DNA of 64,000 bases, taken from Osedax fenrisi (Eukaryota > Annelida > Polychaeta > Sabellida > Siboglinidae). The notes under the pieces are model-generated. The model had not been told where the DNA came from. It did no database searches and worked only from the letters and a program-made list of their open reading frames with translations. The DNA lies in the NCBI GenBank assembly GCA_964019155.1, contig CAXHSG010000206.1, forward strand, positions 79,501 to 143,500, read 5' to 3'. The translations under genes were made by a program, and so were the position numbers. Numbering within the stretch: position 1 is the first letter of the stretch; every line of letters begins with the position of its first letter. This document shows, one piece after another, positions 1 to 11,700 of the stretch.

Positions 1-12
1 CTTACATTGTAT

Positions 13-67
13 GACGTGCATTACCTTACATTTTATGACGTACATCGTACATTATCATACATTGTAT
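13..67 (+). repeat. Cassette C: G21T unit plus CATCGTAC-type 31-bp unit
   Basis: A 24-bp unit with A6 to G and G21 to T (13-36) is followed by a 31-bp unit (37-67). The 7-bp extension of that unit reads TCGTACA instead of ACGTACA, and its body carries ATTATCATAC. The following unit starts AACG. The same combination recurs near 1,430, 3,420, 6,543, 7,745, 8,806, 10,197, 12,187, 22,007, 23,062, 24,430, 28,148, 31,112, 34,265, 37,475, 40,951, 50,611 and 57,755. Some copies have ATTATTATAC instead. It is absent from 12.5-22 kb in this exact form; a near relative with CAACGTAC in place of CATCGTAC is at about 13,007 and 27,775. It serves as a landmark for aligning the large duplicated blocks. Confidence 0.93.
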
Positions 68-163
68 AACGTACATTACCTTACATTGTATGACGTACAT
101 TACCTTACATTGTATGACGTACATTACATTACATTGTATGACGTACATTACCTTACATTGTAC

Positions 164-225
164 GACATATAACGTGCATTACCTTACATTGTATGACGTA
201 CAACGTACATTACCTTACATTGTAT
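164..225 (+). repeat. Cassette D: doublet of two consecutive 31-bp units
   Basis: Two long units sit back to back. The first (164-194) begins GACATATAACGTGCA. The second (195-225) begins GACGTACAACGTACA. Each is exactly 31 bp. The first unit is a diverged form of the 7-bp extension, with ATA for GTA and GTGCA for GTACA. Doublets beginning with this diverged unit start at 164, 1557, 6670, 7871, 8928, 10321, 22126, 23183, 24552, 26559, 31235, 34388, 37596, 41075, 47486, 50734, 52844, 54631, 57879 and 63148. A related form with CATACAACGTGC and a preceding TGG occurs at 15529, 18167, 29245 and 32470. The pairing holds in the copies inspected, so the doublet appears to be copied as one piece. Confidence 0.94.
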
Positions 226-321
226 GACGTATATTACCATACATTATATGACGTACATTAACTTATATTGTATGACGTACATTACCTTACATTGTATGAC
301 GTACATTACCTTACATTATAT

Positions 322-417
322 GACGCACATTACCTTACATTGTACAACGTACATTACCTTACATTGCATGACGTACATTACCTTACATTGTATGACATAC
401 ATTACCATAAATTGTAA
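322..417 (+). repeat. Cassette A: four-unit variant block (CGCACA, GTACAACG, GCATGACG, GACATA/CCATAAA)
   Basis: Four consecutive 24-bp units carry linked variants. Unit 322-345 has T5 to C (GACGCACA) and T24 to C. Unit 346-369 has G1 to A and T22 to C (ending GCAT). Unit 370-393 is consensus. Unit 394-417 has G4 to A, T14 to A and C17 to A (GACATA with CCATAAA). This block occurs about 40 times, for example near 1,724, 2,430, 5,325, 8,030, 15,690, 19,580, 24,710, 26,741, 26,909, 28,370, 33,290, 42,565, 47,645, 54,790, 61,145, 61,289 and 63,305. Near 35,710, 38,940, 43,705, 60,505 and 62,425 the second unit reads AAAGTACA (C3 to A). No unit with the CCATAAA mark is seen between about 12,790 and 15,770. 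Confidence 0.92.
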
Positions 418-544
418 GACGTACAATACCTTACATTGCATGACGTACATTACCTTACATTGTATGACATACATTACCATAAATTGTATGACGTACATTA
501 CCTTACATTGTATGACGTACAACGTACATTACCTTACATTGTAT

Positions 545-592
545 GACGTACATTACCATACATTGTTTGACGTACATTACCTTACATAGTAT
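545..592 (+). repeat. Cassette F: GTTTGACG / ACATAGTAT unit pair
   Basis: Two 24-bp units with rare marks: 545-568 carries T14 to A and A23 to T (CCATAC with GTTT), and 569-592 carries T20 to A (ACATAGTAT). The TAG it creates is the in-frame stop that ends many of the longer open frames, so this pair sets apparent frame ends. Further copies lie near 1,960, 2,680, 6,999, 8,270, 9,330, 10,725, 11,440, 12,530, 19,950, 20,590, 22,525, 23,585, 24,950, 25,670, 28,608, 30,260, 33,533, 34,790, 37,998, 41,476, 42,736, 47,887, 51,136, 52,395, 52,722, 55,032, 58,280, 59,540, 61,677 and 63,549. It usually lies one to two units after a 31-bp unit that follows cassette A. Confidence 0.9.
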
Positions 593-640
593 GACGTACA
601 TTACCTTACATTGTATGACGTACATTACCTTACATTGTAC

Positions 641-719
641 GACGTAAATTACCATACATTATATGACGTACAATACCTTACATTGTATGACGTACAACGT
701 ACATTACCTTACATTGTAT
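641..719 (+). repeat. Cassette G: GTAAATT/CATACATTATAT, CAATACC, then 31-bp unit
   Basis: Unit 641-664 carries C7 to A, T14 to A and G21 to A. Unit 665-688 carries T9 to A (GACGTACAATACC). A standard 31-bp unit follows at 689-719. The upstream unit ends GTAC (T24 to C), giving the junction TACGACGTAAATT. The trio lies a few units downstream of cassette F in most copies, for example near 2,060, 8,370, 10,825, 12,630, 20,690, 22,630, 25,050, 36,705, 41,580, 42,840, 51,240, 52,500, 58,380, 59,640, 61,555 and 61,780. At 2,775-2,860, 11,540, 20,050 and 25,770 the CAATACC unit is doubled, a one-unit expansion. Confidence 0.9.
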
Positions 720-959
720 GACGTACATTACCTTACATTGTATGACGTACATTACCTTACATTGTATGACATACATTACCATAAATTGTATGACGTACAT
801 TACCTTACATTGTATGACGTACATTACCTTACATTGTATGACGTACATAACCTTACATTGTATGACGTACATTATCATACATTATATGACGTACATTACC
901 TTACATTGTATGACGTACATTACCTTACATTGTATGACGTACATTACCTTACATTGTAT

Positions 960-1086
960 GACGTAAATTACCTTACATTGTATGACGTACATTACCATAC
1001 ATTGTATGGCGTACAACGTACATTACCTTACATTGTATAACGTATATTACCTTACATTGTATGAAGTACATTACCTTACATTGTAT
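960..1086 (+). repeat. Cassette B: GTAAATT, CCATAC, GGCG-type 31-mer, AACG, GAAG units
   Basis: Five units in fixed order: 960-983 (C7 to A), 984-1007 (T14 to A), a 31-bp unit starting GGCGTACAACGTACA (1008-1038), 1039-1062 starting AACG (G1 to A) and 1063-1086 starting GAAG (C3 to A). The GGCG long unit recurs near 3,173, 4,489, 5,663, 6,269, 6,460, 7,322, 9,772, 11,937, 14,490, 14,740, 16,101, 17,378, 18,740, 19,202, 19,402, 21,089, 24,002, 26,192, 30,686, 35,286, 36,122, 36,570, 37,046, 38,518, 39,356, 39,753, 40,157, 40,526, 42,020, 43,281, 44,118, 44,739, 48,803, 51,680, 55,947, 58,825 and 60,084. A GGCATACAACG form is near 27,370. Confidence 0.92.
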
Positions 1087-4000
1087 GACGTACATTACCT
1101 TACATTGTATGACGTACATTACCTTACATTGTATGACGTACATTACCATACATTGTATGATGTACATTACCTTACATTGTATGACGTACATTGCCTTACA
1201 TTGTATGACGTACATTACCTTACATTGTATGACATACATTACCATATATTGTATGACGTACATTACCTTACATTGTATGACGTACATTACCTTACATTGT
1301 ACAACGTACATTACCTTACATTGTATGACGTACATTACCTTACATTGTATGACGTACAACGTACATTACCTTACATTGTATGACGTACATTACCTTACAT
1401 TGTATGACGTGCATTACCTTACATTTTATGACGTACATCGTACATTATTATACATTGTATAACGTACATTACCTTACATTGTATGACGTACATTACCTTA
1501 CATTGTATGACGTACATTACATTACATTGTATGACGTACATTACATTACATTGTACGACATATAACGTGCATTACCTTACATTGTATGACGTACAACGTA
1601 CATTACCTTACATTGTATGACGTACATTACCATACATTATATGACGTACATTAACTTATATTGTATGACGTACATTACCTTACGTTGTATGACGTACATT
1701 ACCTTACATTATATGACGCACATTACCTTACATTGTACAACGTACATTACCTTACATTGCATGACGTACATTACCTTACATTGTATGACATACATTACCA
1801 TAAATTGTAAGACGTACAATACCTTACATTGCATGACGTACATTACCTTACATTGTATGACATATATTACCATAAATTGTATGACGTACATTACCTTACA
1901 TTGTATGACGTACAACGTACATTACCTTACATTATATGACGTACATTACCATACATTGTTTGACGTACATTACCTTACATAGTATGACGTACATTACCTT
2001 ACATTGTATGACGTACATTACCTTACATTGTATGACATACATTACCATACATTGTACGACGTAAATTACCATACATTATATGACGTACAATACCTTACAT
2101 TGTATGACGTACAACGTACATTACCTTACATTGTATGACGTACATTACCTTACATTGTATGACGTACATTACCTTACATTGTATGACATACATTACCATA
2201 AATTGTATGACGTACATTACCTTACATTGTATGACGTACAACGTACATTACCTTACATTGTATGACGTACATTACCTTACATTGTATGACGTACATAACC
2301 TTACATTGTATGACGTACATTATCATACATTGTATGACGTACATTACCTTACATTGTATGACGTACATTACCTTACATTGTATGACGTACATTACCTTAC
2401 ATTGTATGACGTACATTACCTTACATTGTATGACGCACATTACCTTACATTGTACAACGTACATTACCTTACATTGCATGACGTACATTACCTTACATTG
2501 TATGACATACATTACCATAAATTTTAAGACGTACAATACCTTACATTGCATGACGTACATTACCTTACATTGTATGACATACATTACCATAAATTGTATG
2601 ACGTACATTACCTTACATTGTATGACGTACAACGTACATTACCTTACATTGTATGACGTACATTACCATACATTGTTTGACGTACATTACCTTACATAGT
2701 ATGACGTACATTACCTTACATTGTATGACGTACATTACCTTACATTGTATGACATACATTACCATATATTGTACGACGTAAATTACCATACATTATATGA
2801 CGTACAATACCTTACATTATATGACGTACAATACCTTACATTGTATGACGTACAACGTACATTACCTTACATTGTATGACGTACATTACCTTACATTGTA
2901 TGACATACATTACCATAAATTGTATGACGTACATTACCTTACATTGTATGACGTACAACTTACATTACCTTACATTGTATGACGTACATTACCTTACATT
3001 GTATGACGTACATAACCTTACATTGTATGTCGTACATTATCATACATTGTATGACGTACATTACCTTACATTGTATGACGTACATTACCTTACATTGTAT
3101 GACGTACATTACCTTACATTGTATGACGTAAATTACCTTACATTGTATGACGTACATTACCATACATTGTATGGCGTACAACGTACATTACCTTACATTG
3201 TATGATGTACATTACCTTACATTGTATGACGTACATTGCCTTACATTGTATGACGTACATTACCTTACATTGTATGACATACATTACCATATATTGTATG
3301 ACGTACATTACCTTACATTGTATGACGTACATTACCTTACATTGTACAACGTACATTACCTTACATTGTATGACGTACATTACCTTACATTGTATGACGT
3401 GCATTACCTTACATTTTATGACGTACATCGTACATTATCATACATTGTATAACGTACATTACCTTACATTGTATGACGTACATTACCTTACATTGTATGA
3501 CGTACATTACATTACATTGTATGACGTACATTACCTTACATTGTACAACGTACATTACCTTACATTGCATGACGTACATTACCTTACATTGTATGACATA
3601 CATTACCATAAATTGTAAGACGTACAATACCTTACATTGCATGACGTACATTACCTTACATTGTATGACATATATTACCATAAATTGTATGACGTACATA
3701 ACCTGACATTGTATGACGTACATTACCATAAATTGTATGACGTACATTACCTTATTTTGCATGACGTACATTACCTTACATTGTATGAGGTACAACGTAC
3801 ATTACCTTACATTGTATGACATACATTGCCATACATTGTACGACGTAAATTACCATACATTATATGACTACCATTACCTTACATTGTATGACGTACATAA
3901 CCTTACATTGTATGACGTACATTATCATACATTGTATGACGTACATTACCTTACATTGTATGACGTACATTACCTTACATTGTATGACGTACATTAACTT

Positions 4001-4856
4001 ACATTGTATGACGTACATTACCTTACATATTATGACGTACATTACCTTACATTGTATGACGTACATTACCTTACATTGTATGACATACATTACCATACAT
4101 TATACGACGTAAATTACCATCCATTATATGACGTACATTACCTTACATTGTATGACGTACATAACCTTACATTGTATGACGTACATTACCATACATTATA
4201 TGACGTACATTACCTTACATTGTATGACGTACATAACCTTACATTGTATGACGTACATTATCATACATTGTATGACATACATTACCATACATTATACGAC
4301 GTAAATTACCATACATTATATGACGTACATTACCTTACATTGTATGACGTACATTATCATACATTGTATAACGTACATTACCTTACATTGTATGACGTAC
4401 ATTATCATACATTGTATAACGTACATTACCTTACATTGTATGACGTACATTACCTTACATTGTATGACGTACATTACCATACATTGTATGGCGTACAACG
4501 TACATTACCTTACATTGTATAACGTACATTACCTTACATTGTATGAAGTACATTACCTTACATTGTATGACGTACATTGCCTTACATTGTATGACGTACA
4601 TTACCTTACATTGTATGACATACATTACCATACATTGTACGACGTAAATTACCATACATTATATGACGTACATTACCTTACATTGTATGACGTACATAAC
4701 CTTACATTGTATGACGTACATTATCATACATTGTATGACGTACATTACCTTACATTGTATGACGTACATTACCTTACATTGTATGACGTACATTACCTTA
4801 CATTGTATGACGTACATTACCTTACATTGTATGACGTACATTACCTTACATTGTAC

Positions 4857-4880
4857 AACGTACATTATCTTAGATTGTAT
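4857..4880 (+). repeat. Cassette E: TTAGATTG unit (C17G)
   Basis: This 24-bp unit starts AACG and carries C17 to G (TTAGATTG). It is preceded by a unit ending GTAC and followed by a unit starting AACG. The first copy here also has ATTATC. The mark recurs near 5,775, 14,633, 15,373, 16,562, 17,838, 18,904, 36,290, 39,472, 40,323, 42,355, 44,283, 45,263, 46,110, 47,402, 49,327, 49,517, 52,015, 53,420, 53,610, 54,550, 56,473, 56,660, 59,160, 60,935, 61,470, 62,460 and 63,065. At 27,510 and 28,230 a derived form reads TTAGCTTAGATTG and is followed by GACG. It is absent from the first 4.8 kb and common after 44 kb. Confidence 0.88.
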
Positions 4881-6372
4881 AACGTACATTACCTTACATT
4901 GTATGACGTACATTACCTTATATTGTATGACGTACATTACCTTACATTGTATGAAGTACATTACCATACATTGTATGACGTACAATTCCTTACATTATAT
5001 GACGTACATTATCATACATTGTATAACGTACATTACCTTACATTGTATGACGTACATTACCTTACATTGTATGACGTACATTACCATACATTGTATGATG
5101 TACATTACCTTACATTGTATGACGTACATTACCTTACATTGTATGACGTACAACGTACATTACCTTACATTGTATGACATACATTACCATACATTGTACG
5201 ACGTACATTACCTTACATTGTATGAAGTACATTACCTTACATTGTATGACGTACATTACCTTACATTGTATGACGTACATTACCTTACATTGTATGACGT
5301 ACATTACCTTACATTGTATGACGCACATTACCTTACATTGTACAACGTACATTACCTTACATTGCATGACGTACATTACCTTACATTGTATGACGTACAT
5401 TACCTTACATTGTATGACATACATTACCATAAATTGTATGACGTACATTACCTTACATTGTATGACGTACAACGTACATTACCTTACATTGTATGACGTA
5501 CATTACCTTACATTGTATGACGTACATAACCTTACATTGTATGACGTACATTATCATACATTGTATGACGTACATTACCTTACATTGTATGACGTACATT
5601 ACCTTACATTGTATGACGTAAATTACCTTACATTGTATGACGTACATTACCATACATTGTATGGCGTACAACGTACATTACCTTACATTGTATGACGTAC
5701 ATTACCTTACATTGTATGACGTACATTACCTTACATTGTATGACGTACATTACCGTACATTGTACAACGTACATTACCTTAGATTGTATAACGTACATTA
5801 CCTTACATTGTATGACGTACATTACCTTACATTGTATGACGTACATTACCTTATATTGTATGACGTACATTACCTTACATTGTATGAAGTACATTACCAT
5901 ACATTGTATGACGTACAATTCCTTACATTATATGACGTACATTATCATACATTGTATAACGTACATTACCTTACATTGTATGACGTACATTAACTTACAT
6001 TGTATGACGTACATTACCTTACATTGTATGACGTAAATTACCTTACATTGTATGACGTACATTACCTTACATTGTATGACGCACATTACCTTACATTGTA
6101 CAACGTACATTACCTTACATTGTATGACGTACATAACCTTACATTGTATGACGTACATTACCTTACATTGTATGACGTACATTACCTTACATTGTATGAC
6201 GTACATTACCTTACATTGTATGACGTAAATTATCTTACATTGTATGACGTACATTACCATACATTGTATGGCGTACAACGTACATTACCTTACATTGTAT
6301 AACGTACATTACCTTACATTGTATGAAGTACATTACCTTACATTGTATGACGTACATTACCTTACATTGTAT

Positions 6373-6391
6373 GACGTACATTACATTGTAT
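6373..6391 (+). repeat. Single 19-bp short unit
   Basis: This unit reads GACGTACATTACATTGTAT, the monomer with 5 bp lost from its middle (between TTAC and ATTG). It is the only short unit I found. It removes 5 bp of phase and so shifts the reading frame differently from the 7-bp extensions. Including it is needed to make the 8,764-bp interval close exactly (354 units, 39 of them 31-mers, minus 5 bp). Confidence 0.85.
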
Positions 6392-6506
6392 GACGTACAT
6401 TACCTTACATTGTATGACGTAAATTACCTTACATTGTATGACGTACATTACCATACATTGTATGGCGTACAACGTACATTACCTTACATTGTATGACGTA
6501 CATTAC

Positions 6507-8672
6507 CTTACATTGTATGACGTGCATTACCTTACATTTTATGACGTACATCGTACATTATCATACATTGTATAACGTACATTACCTTACATTGTATGAC
6601 GTACATTACCTTACATTGTATGACGTACATTACATTACATTGTATAACGTACATTACCTTACATTGTACGACATATAACGTGCATTACCTTACATTGTAT
6701 GACGTACAACGTACATTACCTTACATTGTATGACGTATATTACCATACATTATATGACGTACATTAACTTATAATGTATGACGTACATTACCTTACATTG
6801 CATGACGTACATTACCTTACATTGTATGACATACATTACCATAAATTGTAAGACGTACAATACCTTACATTGCATGACGTACATTACCTTACATTGTATG
6901 ACATACATTACCATAAATTGTATGACGTACATTACCTTACATTGTATGACGTACAACGTACATTACCTTACATTGTATGACGTACATTACCATACATTGT
7001 TTGACGTACATTACCTTACATAGTATGACGTACATTACCTTACATTGTATGACGTACATTACCTTACATTGTACGACGTAAATTACCATACATTATATGA
7101 CGTACAATACCTTACATTGTATGACGTACAACGTACATTACCTTACATTGTATGACGTACATTACCTTACATTGTATGACGTACATTACCTTACATTGTA
7201 TGACATACATTACCATAAATTGTATGACGTACATTACCTTACATTGTATGACGTACATTACCTTACATTGTATGACGTAAATTACCTTACATTGTATGAC
7301 GTACATTACCATACATTGTATGGCGTACAACGTACATTACCTTACATTGTATAACGTATATTACCTTACATTGTATGAAGTACATTACCTTACATTGTAT
7401 GACGTACATTACCTTACATTGTATGACGTACATTACCTTACATTGTATGACGTACATTACCATACATTGTATGATGTACATTACCTTACATTGTATGACG
7501 TACATTGCCTTACATTGTATGACGTACATTACCTTACATTGTATGACATACATTACCATATATTGTATGACGTACATTACCTTACATTGTATGACGTACA
7601 TTACCTTACATTGTACAACGTACATTACCTTACATTGTATGACGTACATTACCTTACATTGTATGACGTACAACGTACATTACCTTACATTGTATGACGT
7701 ACATTACCTTACATTGTATGACGTGCATTACCTTACATTTTATGACGTACATCGTACATTATTATACATTGTATAACGTACATTACCTTACATTGTATGA
7801 CGTACATTACCTTACATTGTATGACGTACATTACATTACATTGTATGACGTACATTACATTACATTGTACGACATATAACGTGCATTACCTTACATTGTA
7901 TGACGTACAACGTACATTACCTTACATTGTATGACGTACATTACCATACATTATATGACGTACATTAACTTATATTGTATGACGTACATTACCTTACGTT
8001 GTATGACGTACATTACCTTACATTGTATGACGCACATTACCTTACATTGTACAACGTACATTACCTTACATTGCATGACGTACATTACCTTACATTGTAT
8101 GACATACATTACCATAAATTGTAAGACGTACAATACCTTACATTGCATGACGTACATTACCTTACATTGTATGACATATATTACCATAAATTGTATGACG
8201 TACATTACCTTACATTGTATGACGTACAACGTACATTACCTTACATTGTATGACGTACATTACCATACATTGTTTGACGTACATTACCTTACATAGTATG
8301 ACGTACATTACCTTACATTGTATGACGTACATTACCTTACATTGTATGACATACATTACCATACATTGTACGACGTAAATTACCATACATTATATGACGT
8401 ACAATACCTTACATTGTATGACGTACAACGTACATTACCTTACATTGTATGACGTACATTACCTTACATTGTATGACTTACATTACCTTACATTGTATGA
8501 CATACATTACCATAAATTGTATGACGTACATTACCTTACATTGTATGACGTACAACGTACATTACCTTACATTGTATGACGTACATTACCTTACATTGTA
8601 TGACGTACATAACCTTACATTGTATGACGTACATTATCATACATTGTATGACGTACATTACCTTACATTGTA
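6507..8672 (+). repeat. Third copy of the left block, with two internal deletions
   Basis: This stretch aligns to 1-2,358. The offset starts at 6,506 (cassettes C and D), drops to 6,434 by about 663 vs 7,097 and to 6,314 by about 982 vs 7,296. The losses are 72 and 120 bp, exactly three and five monomers. Beyond 982 the offset stays at 6,314 to 2,358/8,672, where 2,359 has T and 8,673 has C. It carries private marks such as GACTTACATT near 8,477. Losses in whole units point to in-register slippage or unequal exchange. Confidence 0.85.
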
Positions 8673-8764
8673 CAACGTACATTACCTTACATTGTATGAC
8701 GTACATTACCTTACATTGTATGACGTACAACGTACATTACCTTACATTGTATGACGTACATTAC

Positions 8765-11700
8765 CTTACATTGTATGACGTGCATTACCTTACATTTTAT
8801 GACGTACATCGTACATTATCATACATTGTATAACGTACATTACCTTACATTGTATGACGTACATTACCTTACATTGTATGACGTACATTACATTACATTG
8901 TATGACGTACATTACCTTACATTGTACGACATATAACGTGCATTACCTTACATTGTATGACGTACAACGTACATTACCTTACATTGTATGACGTATATTA
9001 CCATACATTATATGACGTACATTAACTTATATTGTATGACGTACATTACCTTACATTGTATGACGTACTTTACCTTACATTATATGACGCACATTACCTT
9101 ACATTGTACAACGTACATTACCTTACATTGCATGACGTACATTACCTTACATTGTATGACATACATTACCATAAATTGTAAGACGTACAATACCTTACAT
9201 TGCATGACGTACATTACCTTAAATTGTATGACATACATTACCATAAATTGTATGACGTACATTACCTTACATTGTATGACGTACAACGTACATTACCTTA
9301 CATTGTATGACGTACATTACCATACATTGTTTGACGTACATTACCTTACATAGTATGACGTACATTACCTTACATTGTATGACGTACATTACCTTACATT
9401 GTACGACGTAAATTACCATACATTATATGACGTACAATACCTTACATTGTATGACGTACAACGTACATTACCTTACATTGTATGACGTACATTACCTTAC
9501 ATTGTATGACGTACATTACCTTACATTGTATGACATACATTACCATAAATTGTATGACGTACATTACCTTACATTGTATGACGTACATTACCTTACATTG
9601 TATGACGTACATAACCTTACATTGTATGACGTACATTATCATACATTATATGACGTACATTACCTTACATTGTATGACGTACATTACCTTACATTGTATG
9701 ACGTACATTACCTTACATTGTATGACGTAAATTACCTTACATTGTATGACGTACATTACCATACATTGTATGGCGTACAACGTACATTACCTTACATTGT
9801 ATAACGTATATTACCTTACATTGTATGAAGTACATTACCTTACATTGTATGACGTACATTACCTTACATTGTATGACGTACATTACCTTACATTGTATGA
9901 CGTACATTACCATACATTGTATGATGTACATTACCTTACATTGTATGACGTACATTGCCTTACATTGTATGACGTACATTACCTTACATTGTATGACATA
10001 CATTACCATATATTGTATGACGTACATTACCTTACATTGTATGACGTACATTACCTTACATTGTACAACGTACATTACCTTACATTGTATGACGTACATT
10101 ACCTTACATTGTATGACGTACAACGTACATTACCTTACATTGTATGACGTACATTACCTTACATTGTATGACGTGCATTACCTTACATTTTATGACGTAC
10201 ATCGTACATTATTATACATTGTATAACGTACATTACCTTACATTGTATGACGTACATTACCTTACATTGTATGACGTACATTACATTACATTGTATGACG
10301 TACATTACATTACATTGTATGACATATAACGTGCATTACCTTACATTGTATGACGTACAACGTACATTACCTTACATTGTATGACGTACATTACCATACA
10401 TTATATGACGTACATTAACTTATATTGTATGACGTACATTACCTTACGTTGTATGACGTACATTACCTTACATTATATGACGCACATTACCTTACATTGT
10501 ACAACGTACATTACCTTACATTGCATGACGTACATTACCTTACATTGTATGACGTACATTACCATAAATTGTAAGACGTACAATACCTTACATTGCATGA
10601 CGTACATTACCTTACATTGTATGACATATATTACCATAAATTGTATGACGTACATTACCTTACATTGTATGACGTACAACGTACATTACCTTACATTGTA
10701 TTACGTACATTACCATACATTGTTTGACGTACATTACCTTACATAGTATGACGTACATTACCTTACATTGTATGACGTACATTACCTTACATTGTATGAC
10801 ATACATTACCATACATTGTACGACGTAAATTACCATACATTATATGACGTACAATACCTTACATTGTATGACGTACAACGTACATTACCTTACATTGTAT
10901 GACGTACATTACCTTACATTGTATGACGTACATTACCTTACATTGTATGACATACATTACCATAAATTGTATGACGTACATTACCTTACATTGTATGACG
11001 TACAACGTACATTACCTTACATTGTATGACGTACATTACCTTACATTGTATGACGTACATAACCTTACATTGTATGACGTACATTATCATACATTGTATG
11101 ACGTACATTACCTTACATTGTATGACGTACATTACCTTACATTGTATGACGTACATTACCTTACATTGTATGACGTACATTACCTTACATTGTATGACGC
11201 ACATTACCTTACATTGTACAACGTACATTACCTTACATTGCATGACGTACATTACCTTACATTGTATGACATACATTACCATAAATTGTAAGACGTACAA
11301 TACCTTACATTGCATGACGTACATTACCTTACATTGTATGACATACATTACCATAAATTGTATGACGTACATTACCTTACATTGTATGACGTACAACGTA
11401 CATTACCTTACATTGTATGACGTACATTACCATACATTGTTTGACGTACATTACCTTACATAGTATGACGTACATTACCTTACATTGTATGACGTACATT
11501 ACCTTACATTGTATGACATACATTACCATATATTGTACGACGTAAATTACCATACATTATATGACGTACAATACCTTACATTATATGACGTACAATACCT
11601 TACATTGTATGACGTACAACGTACATTACCTTACATTGTATGACGTACATTACCTTACATTGTATGACATACATTACCATAAATTGTATGACGTACATTA

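Larger units (their letters stand above)
1..3699 (+). repeat. Duplicated block, left arm (8,764-bp spacing)
   Basis: This stretch aligns without gaps to 8,765-12,463 at a constant offset of 8,764 bp. I see about seven substitutions: 305 vs 9,069 (A/T), one near 466 vs 9,230 (CTTACATTG vs CTTAAATTG), 1,556 vs 10,320, one near 1,788 vs 10,552 (CATAC vs CGTAC), two near 1,933-1,937 vs 10,697-10,701, and one near 2,524 vs 11,288. That is about 99.8% identity. It holds cassettes C, D, A, F, G and B and ends where 3,700 has A and 12,464 has T. The start is cut by the window edge, so the real block may extend left. Confidence 0.9.
3700..6506 (+). repeat. Array segment outside the large copies, with a private-variant zone
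   Basis: No gene is present. From 3,700 to about 4,130 many variants occur once only (ACCTGACATT near 3,712, CTTATTTTGC near 3,750, TATGAGGTAC at 3,785, GACTACCATT near 3,867, ACATATTATG near 4,025, TACCATCCATT near 4,115). At 4,346-4,441 a 48-bp dimer (a GACG unit with ATTATCATAC plus an AACG unit) is present twice. From 4,857 cassette E appears, followed by units with CAATTCC near 4,983 and 5,918. Cassette B copies lie at 4,489, 5,663, 6,269 and 6,460. The 19-bp unit is at 6,373. Confidence 0.85.

Noticed and set aside
164..225. A promoter or replication origin in the 31-bp doublets
   Set aside because: No recognisable promoter elements or origin motifs beyond the repeat itself; the sequence alone gives no support.
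3700..4130. A decayed gene or insertion in the private-variant zone
   Set aside because: The zone keeps the 24-bp phase throughout; the changes are scattered substitutions in ordinary monomers.
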